Positions 7,642 to 16,252 of a stretch of 62,014 nucleotides of DNA are shown piece by piece. Positions within the stretch are counted from its first letter, which is position 1, and the number at the start of each line of letters is the position of its first letter. The position numbers and the translations under genes are program-made. A model generated the notes under the pieces. The model was not told where the DNA came from and made no database searches. It saw only the letters and a program-made list of their open reading frames with translations. The stretch comes from Acidimicrobiaceae bacterium (GTDB lineage: Bacteria > Actinomycetota > Acidimicrobiia > Acidimicrobiales > RAAP-2). The DNA lies in NCBI GenBank assembly GCA_003164095.1, contig PLRX01000100.1, forward strand, positions 1 through 62,014, in the 5' to 3' direction.

Positions 7642-9011
7642 CCGGAGACGGCGGGTCCGGGAGCGAGGGGGCGCTCGACCAGGCCCTCGGCCGGCGGGTG
7701 GCCGTGTGGGGACTGGGAGCCGAGGGGGTGGCGCTCGCCGCCCTGGCCGTGGCCCGGGGTGTGGAACCGCTGCTCGTCGACGACCGGCCCGGCGAGGCGG
7801 CCGAACGGGTGGCCGACGCGGTCGGCGTCCGGTTGGCCGTCGTGGCGCCGGGGGACGTCGACTGGTCGGCCGTGGACGTGGTGGTGCGCTCGCCCGGGGT
7901 GAGCCGATACCGACCGGAGCTGGCGGCGGCCGAAGCGGCCGGTACCGCCGTCACGACGACCATGGCCCTGTGGCTGGAGGACCACGCCGATGCCCCGGTG
8001 GTGGCCGTCACCGGGACGAAGGGCAAGAGCACCACGGCCTCACTGACGGCCGCCATCCTGGAGGCCGACGGACGCCGGGTGGAGCTGATCGGCAACATCG
8101 GCGTCCCGGTCCTCGACACCTACGGCGGGCCGCGACCGGACGCGTACGTGGTGGAGGTCTCGTCGTACCAGGCGGTCGACGTCACCCGCTCACCCGCGGT
8201 GGTGGTGCTGACGAGTCTCGCCCCCGACCATCTCGACTGGCACGGCGGCGTCGAGCAGTACTACCGGGACAAATTGCGGCTGGTCGAGGCGGGGCCCCCG
8301 GGGCGCCTGGCGGTCAGCGCCGGCAACGAGGAGGCCCTGTCCCGCACGTCGGGCCACCCCGACCGCACCCTGTACGGACCCGAGGGACGGGTCCACGTGG
8401 ACGACGGGGGTTGGCTGGTGGTCGACGGTGCCCGACTTGCCGACACCGCGCGCCTGCGTGTTGCCGGTCGCCACAACGTGTGGAATTTGTGCGGCGCGGT
8501 GGCCGGGGTGCTGTTGCTGACCGGAGAGGCACCGTCGGCGGCGGCCGTCGAGTCGGCCATGGCCGGGTTTGGCGGGCTGCCCTCGCGCTGTGCGGTGGTG
8601 GGGGAGCGCGCGGGCCGGGTCTACGTCGACGATGCTCTGGCCTCCAACCCGTTCGCCTCGGCGGCGTCAATCGGGACCTTCGACGGGCGGCCGTTGACGG
8701 TCATCGTCGGTGGTGCCGACCGTGGCGTGGATCCCGGGCCGCTGGTGGAGGCGCTGGCCGCCCACCGCCCGCCGGCGTCCGTCGTGGTGCTGCCGCCGGA
8801 GCCGGGCCGGCTGGCCGGCGCACTCGCCGGGGTGGCCGGCCAGGTGCGGGAGGCGTCCGACCTGGCCGATGCGGTTGCAGTGGCGACCGAGCTCACCCCG
8901 GAGGGCGGTGTGGTGCTGTTCAGCCCCGGTGCGCCCACCCCGGAAGGTGGCGGCGGCTACGGGGAGCGGAGCCGGGTGTTCGTCACGGCGGCCGGGTTGG
9001 GGCACGGGTGA
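7638..9011 (+). CDS. murD2: UDP-MurNAc-L-alanine--L-glutamate ligase MurD2
   Basis: This 457-residue Mur ligase has the ATP-binding motif GTKGKST at 126-132. An N-terminal Rossmann segment reads VAVWGLGAEGVALAAL. The central-domain stretch is SSYQAVDV, followed by LAPDHLDWHGGVEQYY. The C-terminal domain includes FSPGAPTPEGGGGYGERSRVF. The close coupling to murL argues for MurD2, which adds L-Glu to UDP-MurNAc-L-Ala, rather than a classical D-Glu-adding MurD. Sequence motifs alone do not separate the two. The GTG at 7638 gives a four-base overlap with murL. Confidence 0.87.
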   Translation: MTGDGGSGSEGALDQALGRRVAVWGLGAEGVALAALAVARGVEPLLVDDRPGEAAERVADAVGVRLAVVAPGDVDWSAVDVVVRSPGVSRYRPELAAAEAAGTAVTTTMALWLEDHADAPVVAVTGTKGKSTTASLTAAILEADGRRVELIGNIGVPVLDTYGGPRPDAYVVEVSSYQAVDVTRSPAVVVLTSLAPDHLDWHGGVEQYYRDKLRLVEAGPPGRLAVSAGNEEALSRTSGHPDRTLYGPEGRVHVDDGGWLVVDGARLADTARLRVAGRHNVWNLCGAVAGVLLLTGEAPSAAAVESAMAGFGGLPSRCAVVGERAGRVYVDDALASNPFASAASIGTFDGRPLTVIVGGADRGVDPGPLVEALAAHRPPASVVVLPPEPGRLAGALAGVAGQVREASDLADAVAVATELTPEGGVVLFSPGAPTPEGGGGYGERSRVFVTAAGLGHG

Positions 9012-9076
9012 CGTCCGGGTGGGTTGACGGAGCGCGTGGTCCGGGCAACGGTGGTCGGACGGAAGGGGAGGGCGAC

Positions 9077-10132
9077 GTGTCCGAGATCACCATCATCACC
9101 GACAGGGTCGTGACCGTCCCCGGCGAAGCCGATGCCACGCGTGGGACGTTCCTCGTGGCACCCGACGACCTGGCGACAGCGCTCGGGTGGGAGCTCAAGC
9201 CCTCCGGGCTGTGTCGCGGTGACGTGTGCGTACCGGTCCGCGACCTGGACGCCGTCCGGGTGGGGGACCTGCTCGACCTCTCGGCCGTAGCCGCCGCCGT
9301 CCGCCAGCACACGGTCGTCGACCTCCACGCCGGGATCATGGCCGTGTCACTCCCGGCCGAGCTGCGCCGCGGGGCGCTCCGCGACCTCGAGGCCCCGGAC
9401 TTCACCCTTCCCGACCTCGACGGTACGCCGCGGTCGCTGTCCGAGTGGGCCGATCGCAAACGCCTGCTGGTCACGTTCTCGAGCTGGTGCGGTTGCCGCT
9501 ACGACCTGCCCGGCTGGCAGGCGCTGCAGGACGAGCTGGCCGACGACGGGTTCCAGGTCGTGGCCGTGGCCATCGACCAGGACGCCGACGACGTGCGCCC
9601 CTTCACCGGCGGTCTCACGATCCCGGTCCTCTACGACCCCCAGCACCTGCTGACCGAGCTCTACGCCATCTCCAACGTCCCGACCGTGGTGTGGATCGAT
9701 GAGCACGACCGCATCGCCCGTCCCAACGCCGAGGCCTTCGGGACCGACACCTTCGCCGACTTCACCGGTGCCGAGTCGGCCCCCCACCTCGACCTCGTGC
9801 GCCGGTGGGTCCGCCTGGGCGAGGTGCCGCTGGACGAGGACGAGGCACGTGACGCCGTCGCCGACCTGACCGACGACGAGGTGCTGGCCCGCCTGCACTT
9901 TCGCATCGCCGCGGAGGCGCACCGCCGGGGCGACACCGGGACCACCCGGCGCCAGGTGCTGCGGGCCGGCGAGTTGGCGCCCGATGACCTCACCATCTGG
10001 CGGGCCGGCATGCCGCTCATCGGCGAGGACCCGTTCGGCCAGGACTTCCTCGACCGGTACGACGAGTGGCGGGCGAAGGGCAGCCCGGTCCACTCGCTGC
10101 CCTCGGCGCGGGGCGCCGACACGCCCGCCTGA
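9077..10132 (+). CDS. TlpA/AhpC-type redoxin with a WCGC active site
   Basis: The 351-residue cytoplasmic protein starts at GTG 9077 after the strong ribosome-binding site GGAAGGGGAGG. Residues 1-100 are not a recognisable domain, though they contain CRGDVC. Residues about 103-265 form a thioredoxin-fold redoxin: APDFTLPDLDGTPRSLSEW, then FSSWCGCRYDLPGW, then the cis-Pro loop SNVPTVVWIDE. The active site reads WCGC (Cys138, Cys140), so the second Cys is one position closer than in the usual CxxC. The C-terminal 80 residues are helical. It lies 65 bases after murD2 on the same strand. A thiol-redox or peroxidase role is likely, partner unknown. Confidence 0.8.
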   Translation: MSEITIITDRVVTVPGEADATRGTFLVAPDDLATALGWELKPSGLCRGDVCVPVRDLDAVRVGDLLDLSAVAAAVRQHTVVDLHAGIMAVSLPAELRRGALRDLEAPDFTLPDLDGTPRSLSEWADRKRLLVTFSSWCGCRYDLPGWQALQDELADDGFQVVAVAIDQDADDVRPFTGGLTIPVLYDPQHLLTELYAISNVPTVVWIDEHDRIARPNAEAFGTDTFADFTGAESAPHLDLVRRWVRLGEVPLDEDEARDAVADLTDDEVLARLHFRIAAEAHRRGDTGTTRRQVLRAGELAPDDLTIWRAGMPLIGEDPFGQDFLDRYDEWRAKGSPVHSLPSARGADTPA

Positions 10133-10164
10133 CGGAGCGGCCGGTCACGGGCTGCCGCGCCCGC

Positions 10165-11016
10165 TTAGCGCAGGCGCCAGTCCAGACGGGTGCCGGAGGC
10201 GAAGCGCTCCTGGCCCTCGGCCAGCGCCTCCTCGCTGTTGCCGAGCCCCACGAAGGCGTAGCCCAGCGCCAGCGCCTGGCCGCGGGTGAGGTCCCGGCCG
10301 GCCCACAACGCCCGGAGCGAGCCCTGGACGGCCAGGGCCGGAGCGTCGGCGATGGCCCGGGCCGCCCAGGCTGCCTTGTCACGCAAGTCGGCGACGTCGG
10401 TGGCCAACTCGGACACGAAGCCGATCTGGTGGGCCCGCTGCGCGCTCATCCGCTCGCTCGCCCCGAGCAGCGTCATCCGGGCGAGCTCGCCGAAGGGCAT
10501 CCGCCCGGTCAGCTGCAGTGGCTCGAAGGCTGCGGCCATGCCGTAGGTGACGTGCGGGTCGAAGAAGGTGGCCTGCTCGGTGGCGATGACGAAGTCGACC
10601 TCACCCAACAGGTAGAAGGCCCCACCGCAGGCCATGCCGTTGACCGCGCCGATGACCGGCTTCCACAGGTCGCAGGTCTTCGGGCCGAGGTCCTCGCCCG
10701 GGTCGTCGAACATGAACGGCGTGGCGCCGGCTCCGACGTGGACCGGCTCGCCGTCCTCGCCCAGCGTGGCATCGCCGGTGGCGTCGCCGAGCGCCTCGTT
10801 GCGGTCGATGCCGGTGCAGAACGCCTTGTCGCCGGCCCCGGTCAGCACGACGGCCCGGACGTCGTCGTGCCGGCGCAGGGCCCGCCACAGCGTGCGCAGC
10901 TCGCGCTGCATGACGGCGTTGAACGCGTTGTAGACGTCGGGGCGGTCCAGGGTCACCCAGGCGACGCCGTCGTCCTCCTCGTAGCCGAGGGTCTCGAAGG
11001 AGGGGATGGCGGCCAT
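10165..11016 (-). CDS. Crotonase-superfamily (enoyl-CoA hydratase-like) protein
   Basis: This 283-residue crotonase has the N-terminal VAWVTLDRPDVYNAFN, the CoA/oxyanion segment GDKAFCTGID, and NGMACGGAFYLLGEVDFVIA. The positions that hold the two catalytic Glu residues in classical hydratases read FDPHVTYG and MAAAFEPL, so hydratase activity is uncertain; hydrolase or isomerase chemistry is possible. The start is preceded on the minus strand by GGAG. It is convergent with the redoxin gene and divergent from the MaoC gene at 11163. Confidence 0.85.
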   Translation of the reverse strand: MAAIPSFETLGYEEDDGVAWVTLDRPDVYNAFNAVMQRELRTLWRALRRHDDVRAVVLTGAGDKAFCTGIDRNEALGDATGDATLGEDGEPVHVGAGATPFMFDDPGEDLGPKTCDLWKPVIGAVNGMACGGAFYLLGEVDFVIATEQATFFDPHVTYGMAAAFEPLQLTGRMPFGELARMTLLGASERMSAQRAHQIGFVSELATDVADLRDKAAWAARAIADAPALAVQGSLRALWAGRDLTRGQALALGYAFVGLGNSEEALAEGQERFASGTRLDWRLR

Positions 11017-11162
11017 GGGCGGGCTCCGTTCTCGCTCGGCGGTGCCGGGCCGGGGCCCGGGCTTGCGCGGTAGCGTGCGCAGCGGGCACCCTAGCGCCCA
11101 CCCGGTGGGACCCGCGAGCGAAGCGCCCGCCGGACGACGATCGACGACAAGGGGAGTTCCAG

Positions 11163-11660
11163 GTGGCAGACGACATCCTCAGCACCATCATCGGCACGCC
11201 GACGGGTACGACGGTGGTCACGGTGGAGCGGGGCCAACTGGCGCTCTTCGCCACGGCGGTGAAGGACGACGACCCGGTCTACCGCGATCCGAGGGCGGCA
11301 GAGGCCGCCGGGCTGCCCGGCATCCCCGCCCCCCCGACCTACCCCTTCGTGATGGGAAACTTCGGCGCCTACCCGGAGCTCCAGACCGAGGACGCGCCGT
11401 CCGGCAACCCGATGGGGGCCGTGCTCGGCCCGCTGATGGCCAACGGCGGCCTCATCCTCCACGGCGAACAGGAGTTCACCTACCACCGCCCCGTCTTCGG
11501 TGGCGACGTCCTGGAGGGCACGGGCCTCGTGGTCGACGCCTACCAGAAGGAGTCGAAGGGCAAGACCATGACGTTCGTGGTCGTCGAGACGGCCTGGAGC
11601 GACAGGGCCACCGGCGAGCCGGTGTGCACGTCACGGATGAACATCATCCACCGCGTCTGA
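11163..11660 (+). CDS. MaoC-type (FAS1_DH-like) hot-dog dehydratase
   Basis: The 165-residue protein starts at GTG 11163 after AAGGGGAG. The sequence FATAVKDDDPVYRDPRAAEA followed by GIPAPPTYPF is the N-terminal MaoC hot-dog signature. It is shared with the HadA/HadC subunits of actinobacterial (3R)-hydroxyacyl dehydratases and with UPF0336 proteins. Such subunits often need a partner hot-dog subunit carrying the catalytic Asp-His pair. The stop shares its A with the next start (TGATG), so it is translated together with the crotonase. A role in beta-oxidation or fatty acid/steroid side-chain hydration is inferred. Confidence 0.82.
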   Translation: MADDILSTIIGTPTGTTVVTVERGQLALFATAVKDDDPVYRDPRAAEAAGLPGIPAPPTYPFVMGNFGAYPELQTEDAPSGNPMGAVLGPLMANGGLILHGEQEFTYHRPVFGGDVLEGTGLVVDAYQKESKGKTMTFVVVETAWSDRATGEPVCTSRMNIIHRV

Positions 11661-12547
11661 TGGCCGCCGACGCGCCGGCGGGCTCCGACACCGCACCCAC
11701 GTCTCCTTCGCCCGCAGCCGCCGCCCCCGGCGGAACGGATGACGCCGTGCTGCGGCGGATCGAGGACGGGGTGGCCTGGATCACCCTCAACCGGCCGGAG
11801 GCCGGCAACGCCATCACCGCGGCCATGCGGGACCAGGTCGTGGTCTGGTTGGAGGAGGCGTCGGCCGACCTCGCCGTCCGCGTCGTCGTCCTGACGGGCG
11901 CGGGGGAGAAGGGCTTCTGCACCGGTGCGGACCTGCGGTCCCAAGGTCCCGGGCCGACCCGACCCGAGGGCGCTCCCGACCGGGCGGTCGGCGACGCGGC
12001 GAGGCTGATCCGCACGGGCTGGCAGCGGCTCGTGAGCGCGGTGCTCGACTGCGAGAAGCCGGTGATCGCGGCCGTCAACGCCACGGCGGCCGGTGGTGGC
12101 ATGCACCTGGCACTGGCCTGCGACCTGGTGCTCGCCGCCGAGGAGGCCAGGTTCATCGAGGTCTTCATCCGTCGCGGCATCGCCCCCGATGCCGGCGGCG
12201 CCTACCTGCTGGCCCGACTGGTCGGCCCCCAGAAGGCGAAGGAGCTCTTCTTCTTCGGTGACGACGTGCCGGCCCGGGAGGCCGAGCGGATCGGTCTGGT
12301 CAACAAGGTGGTGCCACGGGCGGAGCTCGATGCGGAGGTGGCGGCATGGGCGGCGCGACTGGCCGCAGCGCCGACCAAGGCCATCGGCGTCGCCAAGTAT
12401 CTGACCAACCGGGCCCTCGACACCGACCGGGCCACCGCCCTGTGGGACGAGGCCGTGGGTCAGGAGCTGGTGACGGGAACCGAGGACTGCAAAGAGGGAC
12501 TGACCGCCTTCGCCGAGCGCCGGCCGCCGGTGTTCCGGGGCTGGTAG
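11660..12547 (+). CDS. Crotonase-superfamily (enoyl-CoA hydratase-like) protein
   Basis: The 295-residue protein has an Ala/Pro/Ser-rich N-terminal extension of about 30 residues before VAWITLNRPEAGNAIT. Further motifs are GEKGFCTGADLRS, NATAAGGGMHLALACDLVLA and RRGIAPDAGGAYLLARLVG. The first catalytic Glu position is not conserved and the second is Asp (PDAGG), as in several isomerase- or EchA-type members. It is translationally coupled to the upstream MaoC protein. Confidence 0.87.
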   Translation: MAADAPAGSDTAPTSPSPAAAAPGGTDDAVLRRIEDGVAWITLNRPEAGNAITAAMRDQVVVWLEEASADLAVRVVVLTGAGEKGFCTGADLRSQGPGPTRPEGAPDRAVGDAARLIRTGWQRLVSAVLDCEKPVIAAVNATAAGGGMHLALACDLVLAAEEARFIEVFIRRGIAPDAGGAYLLARLVGPQKAKELFFFGDDVPAREAERIGLVNKVVPRAELDAEVAAWAARLAAAPTKAIGVAKYLTNRALDTDRATALWDEAVGQELVTGTEDCKEGLTAFAERRPPVFRGW

Positions 12548-12663
12548 TCGGCTCGGACCTCGTGGTGACAGACGGTTCCCGGTGTGCCCGGCGCGGCCCC
12601 GACGGGGCGTCGAGGGCGCCCGGCCAGAACTGGAACGGGTTCTGTTTCCGGATGGCGAGATGC

Positions 12664-12669
12664 TAGAAC
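12664..12669 (+). promoter_or_regulatory. -10-like box TAGAAC, leaderless arrangement
   Basis: TAGAAC ends seven bases before the GTG at 12676, the spacing expected if the start codon is the first transcribed triplet. The last base deviates from TANNNT. Confidence 0.35.
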
Positions 12670-12675
12670 TGCGAG

Positions 12676-13152
12676 GTGCACATGATCGGTGAGACCCACC
12701 TCCTTCCTGCGTCCACGTACGCCGACTGGATGGCCGTGCTGCGCATCGGCCTCGGTCTGTGGTGGATCAAGAGCTTCGCCCACAAGGACCTCGGGGGATG
12801 GCTGAAGCGGGGGTCCGGTATCGAGTGGGGCGGCTCCGTCGCCGAGAAGCACAAGTGGGGCTTCGTCAAGACGGGCTTCGACAAGGTCGTGCGCCCGCAC
12901 CCGATCCCGATGGCGTACGTCGTCGTGTTCTCGGAGCTGGCCCTCGGCCTCGGCCTCGTCCTCGGGTTCCTGACGCCGATCGCGCTGGTCTGCAGCATCC
13001 TGCTGAACCTCCTCTACTTCGTCCTGATGATCAGCGACTGGGCGGAGCAGGGGCAGAACCTGATGATGATCCTGGCTGCCGTCGTGGCGCTGATCACCGA
13101 GTCGTGGCTCGTGTTCTCGGTCGACCACCTGCTCCACCTCTTCGGGGCCTGA
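12676..13152 (+). CDS. DoxX-family membrane protein
   Basis: This 158-residue protein has about four hydrophobic segments. Typical DoxX features are an N-terminal WMAVLRIGLGLWWIKSF, the central AYVVVFSELALGLGLVLGFL, and C-terminal helices LVCSILLNLLYFVLMISDW and MMILAAVVALITESWLVF. DoxX proteins are small integral membrane proteins linked in mycobacteria to redox homeostasis and detoxification. The start could be GTG 12676 or ATG 12682. It lies four bases before the acyl-CoA dehydrogenase gene and probably shares its transcript. Confidence 0.8.
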   Translation: MHMIGETHLLPASTYADWMAVLRIGLGLWWIKSFAHKDLGGWLKRGSGIEWGGSVAEKHKWGFVKTGFDKVVRPHPIPMAYVVVFSELALGLGLVLGFLTPIALVCSILLNLLYFVLMISDWAEQGQNLMMILAAVVALITESWLVFSVDHLLHLFGA

Positions 13153-13156
13153 GTCG

Positions 13157-15412
13157 ATGGCCATCGGGATCCAGGAGGAGCACGAGGAGCTCCGGCAGGC
13201 CGTACAGGGCTGGTCCGAGGCCCGCGACGTCGCGGCGGCCGTCCGGGTGGCGCTCGACGCCGAGGCGGACGCCGTCCCGCCCTACTGGGGCGACCTCGCC
13301 GCCCAGGGCCTCCTAGGCATCCACGTGCCCGACGAGTTCGGCGGTCAGGGCGCCGGCATCGTCGAACTGGCGGTCGTGGCCGAGGAGCTCGGCCGTGCCG
13401 CCGCCGTCGGTCCGTGGGACACCTCGATGGTCGTCGCCGGCGTGGTGGCATCGGGCGGGAACGCCACCCTGGCCAAGGCACTGCTGCCCGGCCTGTGCGA
13501 CGGGAGCGTGACGGCGTCACTGGCCATCCCGACGGCCGGCCCGGACGGGTCGCCGCTGGCACCGGCCGACCTCGTCGGTGAACCCGGACCCGACGGTGCA
13601 CTCGTCGTGACCGGGACCGTCCGACCTCTGGTGCACGGGGCCGTTGTCAGCCATGTGCTCGCCCCGGTGACGGTGGGCGACGCCACCCGCTGGGTCGTGC
13701 TCGAGCGGGACGACGCCTCCGAGGTGGTCCAGCTCAAGAGCTTCGACCCGACCCGACCCGTAGCGTCGTGGTCGCTCGACGCCTCGGTCGTGGGGGCCGA
13801 GCGGCTCCTCGACGTCGCCACGGGGGCCGTGCGGGACCTGGCGCTGGTGGTGCTGTCCGCCGAGGCGGTCGGCGGCGCCCGGTGGTGTGTCGACACCGCG
13901 GCCGAGCACGCCCGCACCCGTGAGCAGTTCGGCCGGCCGATCGGCCAGTTCCAGGGCGTCAAGCACCGCGTCGCCAACATGCTCGTCTCCGTCGAGCAGG
14001 GGGTGGCCGCCACGTGGGACGCCGCCCAGGTGCTGGAGGCCGAAGGCGGCACACCCTCCGGCGAGGAGACCGACCAGGCCAGCATGGCCGTGCACCTGGC
14101 TGCGGCGCTGGCCCTGGACGGCTACGTGGAGGCCGCCAAGGGCGCGATCCAGGTCCTCGGGGGGATGGGCTTCACGTGGGAGCACGACGCCCACGTCCAC
14201 CTCCGCCGGGCCACCACGCTGCGGCAGCTGGCCGGCGGCACCGCCCCCCTCCGGGCCGAGTCGGCCCGCCTGGCCCTCGCCGGCTGGCGCCGCCGGCTCA
14301 CTATCGACCTCCCGCCCGAGGCCGAGGCGCTGCGGGCCGAGATCGACGAGCTGGTGGCCTCCGTCGTGGCCATCGAGGACGAAGTCGAGCGGCAACGGGC
14401 GATGGCTGACCACGGATTGCTGGCCCCCCACTGGCCATCCCCCTGGGGGCGCGACGCCGGGGCGGTCGAGCAGCTGGTCATCGACCAGGCGTGCGCCGAG
14501 GCCGGCCTCAAGCGGCCCAACTTCGCGGTGGCCGCCTGGGCGCTGCCCACGATCATGGCCCACGGCACCGCCGAGCAGACCGAGCGGTTCGTGGGGGCGA
14601 CGATGCGGGGCGACATCATCTGGTGCCAGCTCTTCAGCGAGCCCGGTGCCGGATCGGACCTGGCATCACTGACCACGCGGGCCACGCGGGTCGACGGGGG
14701 CTGGTCGCTGACCGGTCAGAAGGTGTGGACGTCGGTGGCCGCCCGTGCCCACTGGGGCATCTGCCTGGCGAGGACCAACCCGGACGTCCCGAAGCACCAG
14801 GGGATCACCTACTTCCTCGTCGACATGCACTCCGCCGGCATCGAGATCCGACCCCTGCGTGAGATCACCGGTGCCGCGCTCTTCAACGAGGTCTTCTTCG
14901 ACGACTGCTTCGTGCCCGACGAGTGCGTGGTGGGGGAGATCGACGGCGGGTGGAAGCTCGCCCGGACGACCCTGGCCAACGAGCGGGTGTCCCTCTCGTC
15001 CGGCTCGGCCTTCGGGGGCGCACTTGAGGGTGTGCTCGACCGGATCGCCACCCACCCCGAGCTCCAGGACCCGGTGACCCTCGACCGGCTCGGCCACCTC
15101 CTGACCGAAGCACAGTCCCTCGCCCAGCTGGGCATGCGGGCGACATTGCGGTCCGTCGGCGGCCTCCAGCCGGGCTCGGAGTCGAGCATCCGCAAGCTGG
15201 TCGGGGCCGAGTTCGACCAGCGGGTGCACGAGTTCGGACTCGACATCTGCGGCCCCGAGGGTGCGGTCTTCGACGGCGAGGCGGCGGTGTCGGCCTACAT
15301 GGTCCTCCAGTCGAAGTGCATGACGATCGCCGGTGGCACGAGCGAGGTCCAGCGCAATGTGATCGGCGAGCGCCTGCTCGGCCTGCCCCGTGATCCCGAG
15401 CCGGGCCGGTGA
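13157..15412 (+). CDS. Fused double-domain acyl-CoA dehydrogenase (FadE34-like)
   Basis: The 751-residue protein is two acyl-CoA dehydrogenase halves in one chain. The first half (about 1-375) has EFGGQGAGIVELAVVAEELG, TREQFGRPIGQFQGVKHRVA and IQVLGGMGFTWEHDAHVHL. The second half (about 385-745) has the FAD-binding FSEPGAGSDLASL, QKVWTSVAARAHWG and GGTSEVQRNVIGERLLGLP. This resembles M. tuberculosis FadE34, where one chain replaces the alpha2beta2 heterotetramer of steroid side-chain dehydrogenases. Bulky cyclic acyl-CoA substrates are therefore plausible but unproven. It follows the DoxX gene by four bases. Confidence 0.9.
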   Translation: MAIGIQEEHEELRQAVQGWSEARDVAAAVRVALDAEADAVPPYWGDLAAQGLLGIHVPDEFGGQGAGIVELAVVAEELGRAAAVGPWDTSMVVAGVVASGGNATLAKALLPGLCDGSVTASLAIPTAGPDGSPLAPADLVGEPGPDGALVVTGTVRPLVHGAVVSHVLAPVTVGDATRWVVLERDDASEVVQLKSFDPTRPVASWSLDASVVGAERLLDVATGAVRDLALVVLSAEAVGGARWCVDTAAEHARTREQFGRPIGQFQGVKHRVANMLVSVEQGVAATWDAAQVLEAEGGTPSGEETDQASMAVHLAAALALDGYVEAAKGAIQVLGGMGFTWEHDAHVHLRRATTLRQLAGGTAPLRAESARLALAGWRRRLTIDLPPEAEALRAEIDELVASVVAIEDEVERQRAMADHGLLAPHWPSPWGRDAGAVEQLVIDQACAEAGLKRPNFAVAAWALPTIMAHGTAEQTERFVGATMRGDIIWCQLFSEPGAGSDLASLTTRATRVDGGWSLTGQKVWTSVAARAHWGICLARTNPDVPKHQGITYFLVDMHSAGIEIRPLREITGAALFNEVFFDDCFVPDECVVGEIDGGWKLARTTLANERVSLSSGSAFGGALEGVLDRIATHPELQDPVTLDRLGHLLTEAQSLAQLGMRATLRSVGGLQPGSESSIRKLVGAEFDQRVHEFGLDICGPEGAVFDGEAAVSAYMVLQSKCMTIAGGTSEVQRNVIGERLLGLPRDPEPGR

Positions 15413-15675
15413 CGGACCGCGTGCCCGGCCGGCATGCCGACGACGGGGCCTGCCCGGACGACGCCGGGGCCGGCGACCACGTGGCGTCGGCGGGACGGCC
15501 GGCGGACGGTGCCGGGTTCGTCCACAGCGGGCCCCGACGGGCGATCCGCTCCGGTGGGTGCCGCGGCACCGCGTGGTGGGGCACTGGGAGACTGACCGAC
15601 CATGACCGGGGAGCCCGGTGGTGGCCGCACGAGGCCCGGATGCGGGCCGAGGAGGAGGGAGTGGGACATGGCTGA
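15409..15675 (+). CDS. Possible small ORF, doubtful
   Basis: An 88-codon frame starts with a GTGA overlap on the acyl-CoA dehydrogenase stop and ends inside the first codons of the MaoC gene. The first part has the G/C-rich third positions of real genes; the second half does not. The predicted protein is rich in Gly, Asp, Arg and His with no recognisable fold. It probably is not a gene, and the stretch may simply be the leader of the MaoC gene. Confidence 0.15.
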   Translation: MTDRVPGRHADDGACPDDAGAGDHVASAGRPADGAGFVHSGPRRAIRSGGCRGTAWWGTGRLTDHDRGARWWPHEARMRAEEEGVGHG

Positions 15676-16099
15676 CGCAGTGCTGTACTACGAGGACGTC
15701 GCCGAGGGCGACGAGGCCCCGGAGCTCACCCACGTGCTGACCCGCACCGACCTGGTGGCCTATGCCGGCGCGTCAGGGGACTACAACCCGATGCACCACG
15801 ACGAGGTCAAGGCCACGGCGGCCGGCCAGCCCAGCGTGTTCGGCCATGGCATGTTCTCGATGGGACTGCTCGGCACGGCAATCACCCACTGGGTGGGCGC
15901 CGGCAACGTGAAGCGGTTCACCGTGCGGTTCGCACGCCAGACGTGGCCCGACGAGGAGCTCCGCTCCAGGATCGTCGTCACCGGGAAGCGCACCGAGGGC
16001 GATGCCCACCTGCTCGACCTCGACGTCCGACTGCACAATGCTGCGGGCGAGGAGAAGGTGGTCGGCGAGGCCACCGTCCAGGTGCCGGCCCGCGGCTGA
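15668..16099 (+). CDS. MaoC-family (R)-specific enoyl-CoA hydratase-like protein
   Basis: This 143-residue hot-dog protein starts at ATG 15668, preceded by GAGGAGGGA. It contains the hydratase-2 motif YAGASGDYNPMHHDE, with the catalytic Asp and His, followed by FGHGMFSMGLLGTAI and VKRFTVRFARQTWPDEEL. This subunit carries the catalytic residues that the MaoC protein at 11163 lacks, so the two might form a heteromeric hydratase, although they are not adjacent (inference). Confidence 0.88.
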   Translation: MADAVLYYEDVAEGDEAPELTHVLTRTDLVAYAGASGDYNPMHHDEVKATAAGQPSVFGHGMFSMGLLGTAITHWVGAGNVKRFTVRFARQTWPDEELRSRIVVTGKRTEGDAHLLDLDVRLHNAAGEEKVVGEATVQVPARG

Positions 16100-16133
16100 C
16101 GCGCCACCGTCCACCCGGTCGGGAACGGGCCCG

Positions 16134-16152
16134 GTGCGTCCCCCGGACGCAC
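16134..16152 (+). terminator. Hairpin after the MaoC gene
   Basis: A perfect 8-bp stem, GTGCGTCC with GGACGCAC, closes a CCC loop 35 bases after the MaoC stop. There is no T tract. It may end the catabolic transcript before the importer operon. Confidence 0.5.
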
Positions 16153-16252
16153 GAAGGCCGAGGGTACAGTCGATCCCCGGTGGGGTTCGGTCGTTGCAGG
16201 TCGCCCGGTAGGTTCCACGGACGACTGGTGGCGTGAGTACCCGGGGAGGACT

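Noticed and set aside
10066-11073. Plus-strand frame of 335 codons opposite the crotonase at 10165-11016
   Set aside because: The minus-strand crotonase has a ribosome-binding site and family motifs; the plus-strand product does not resemble any protein.
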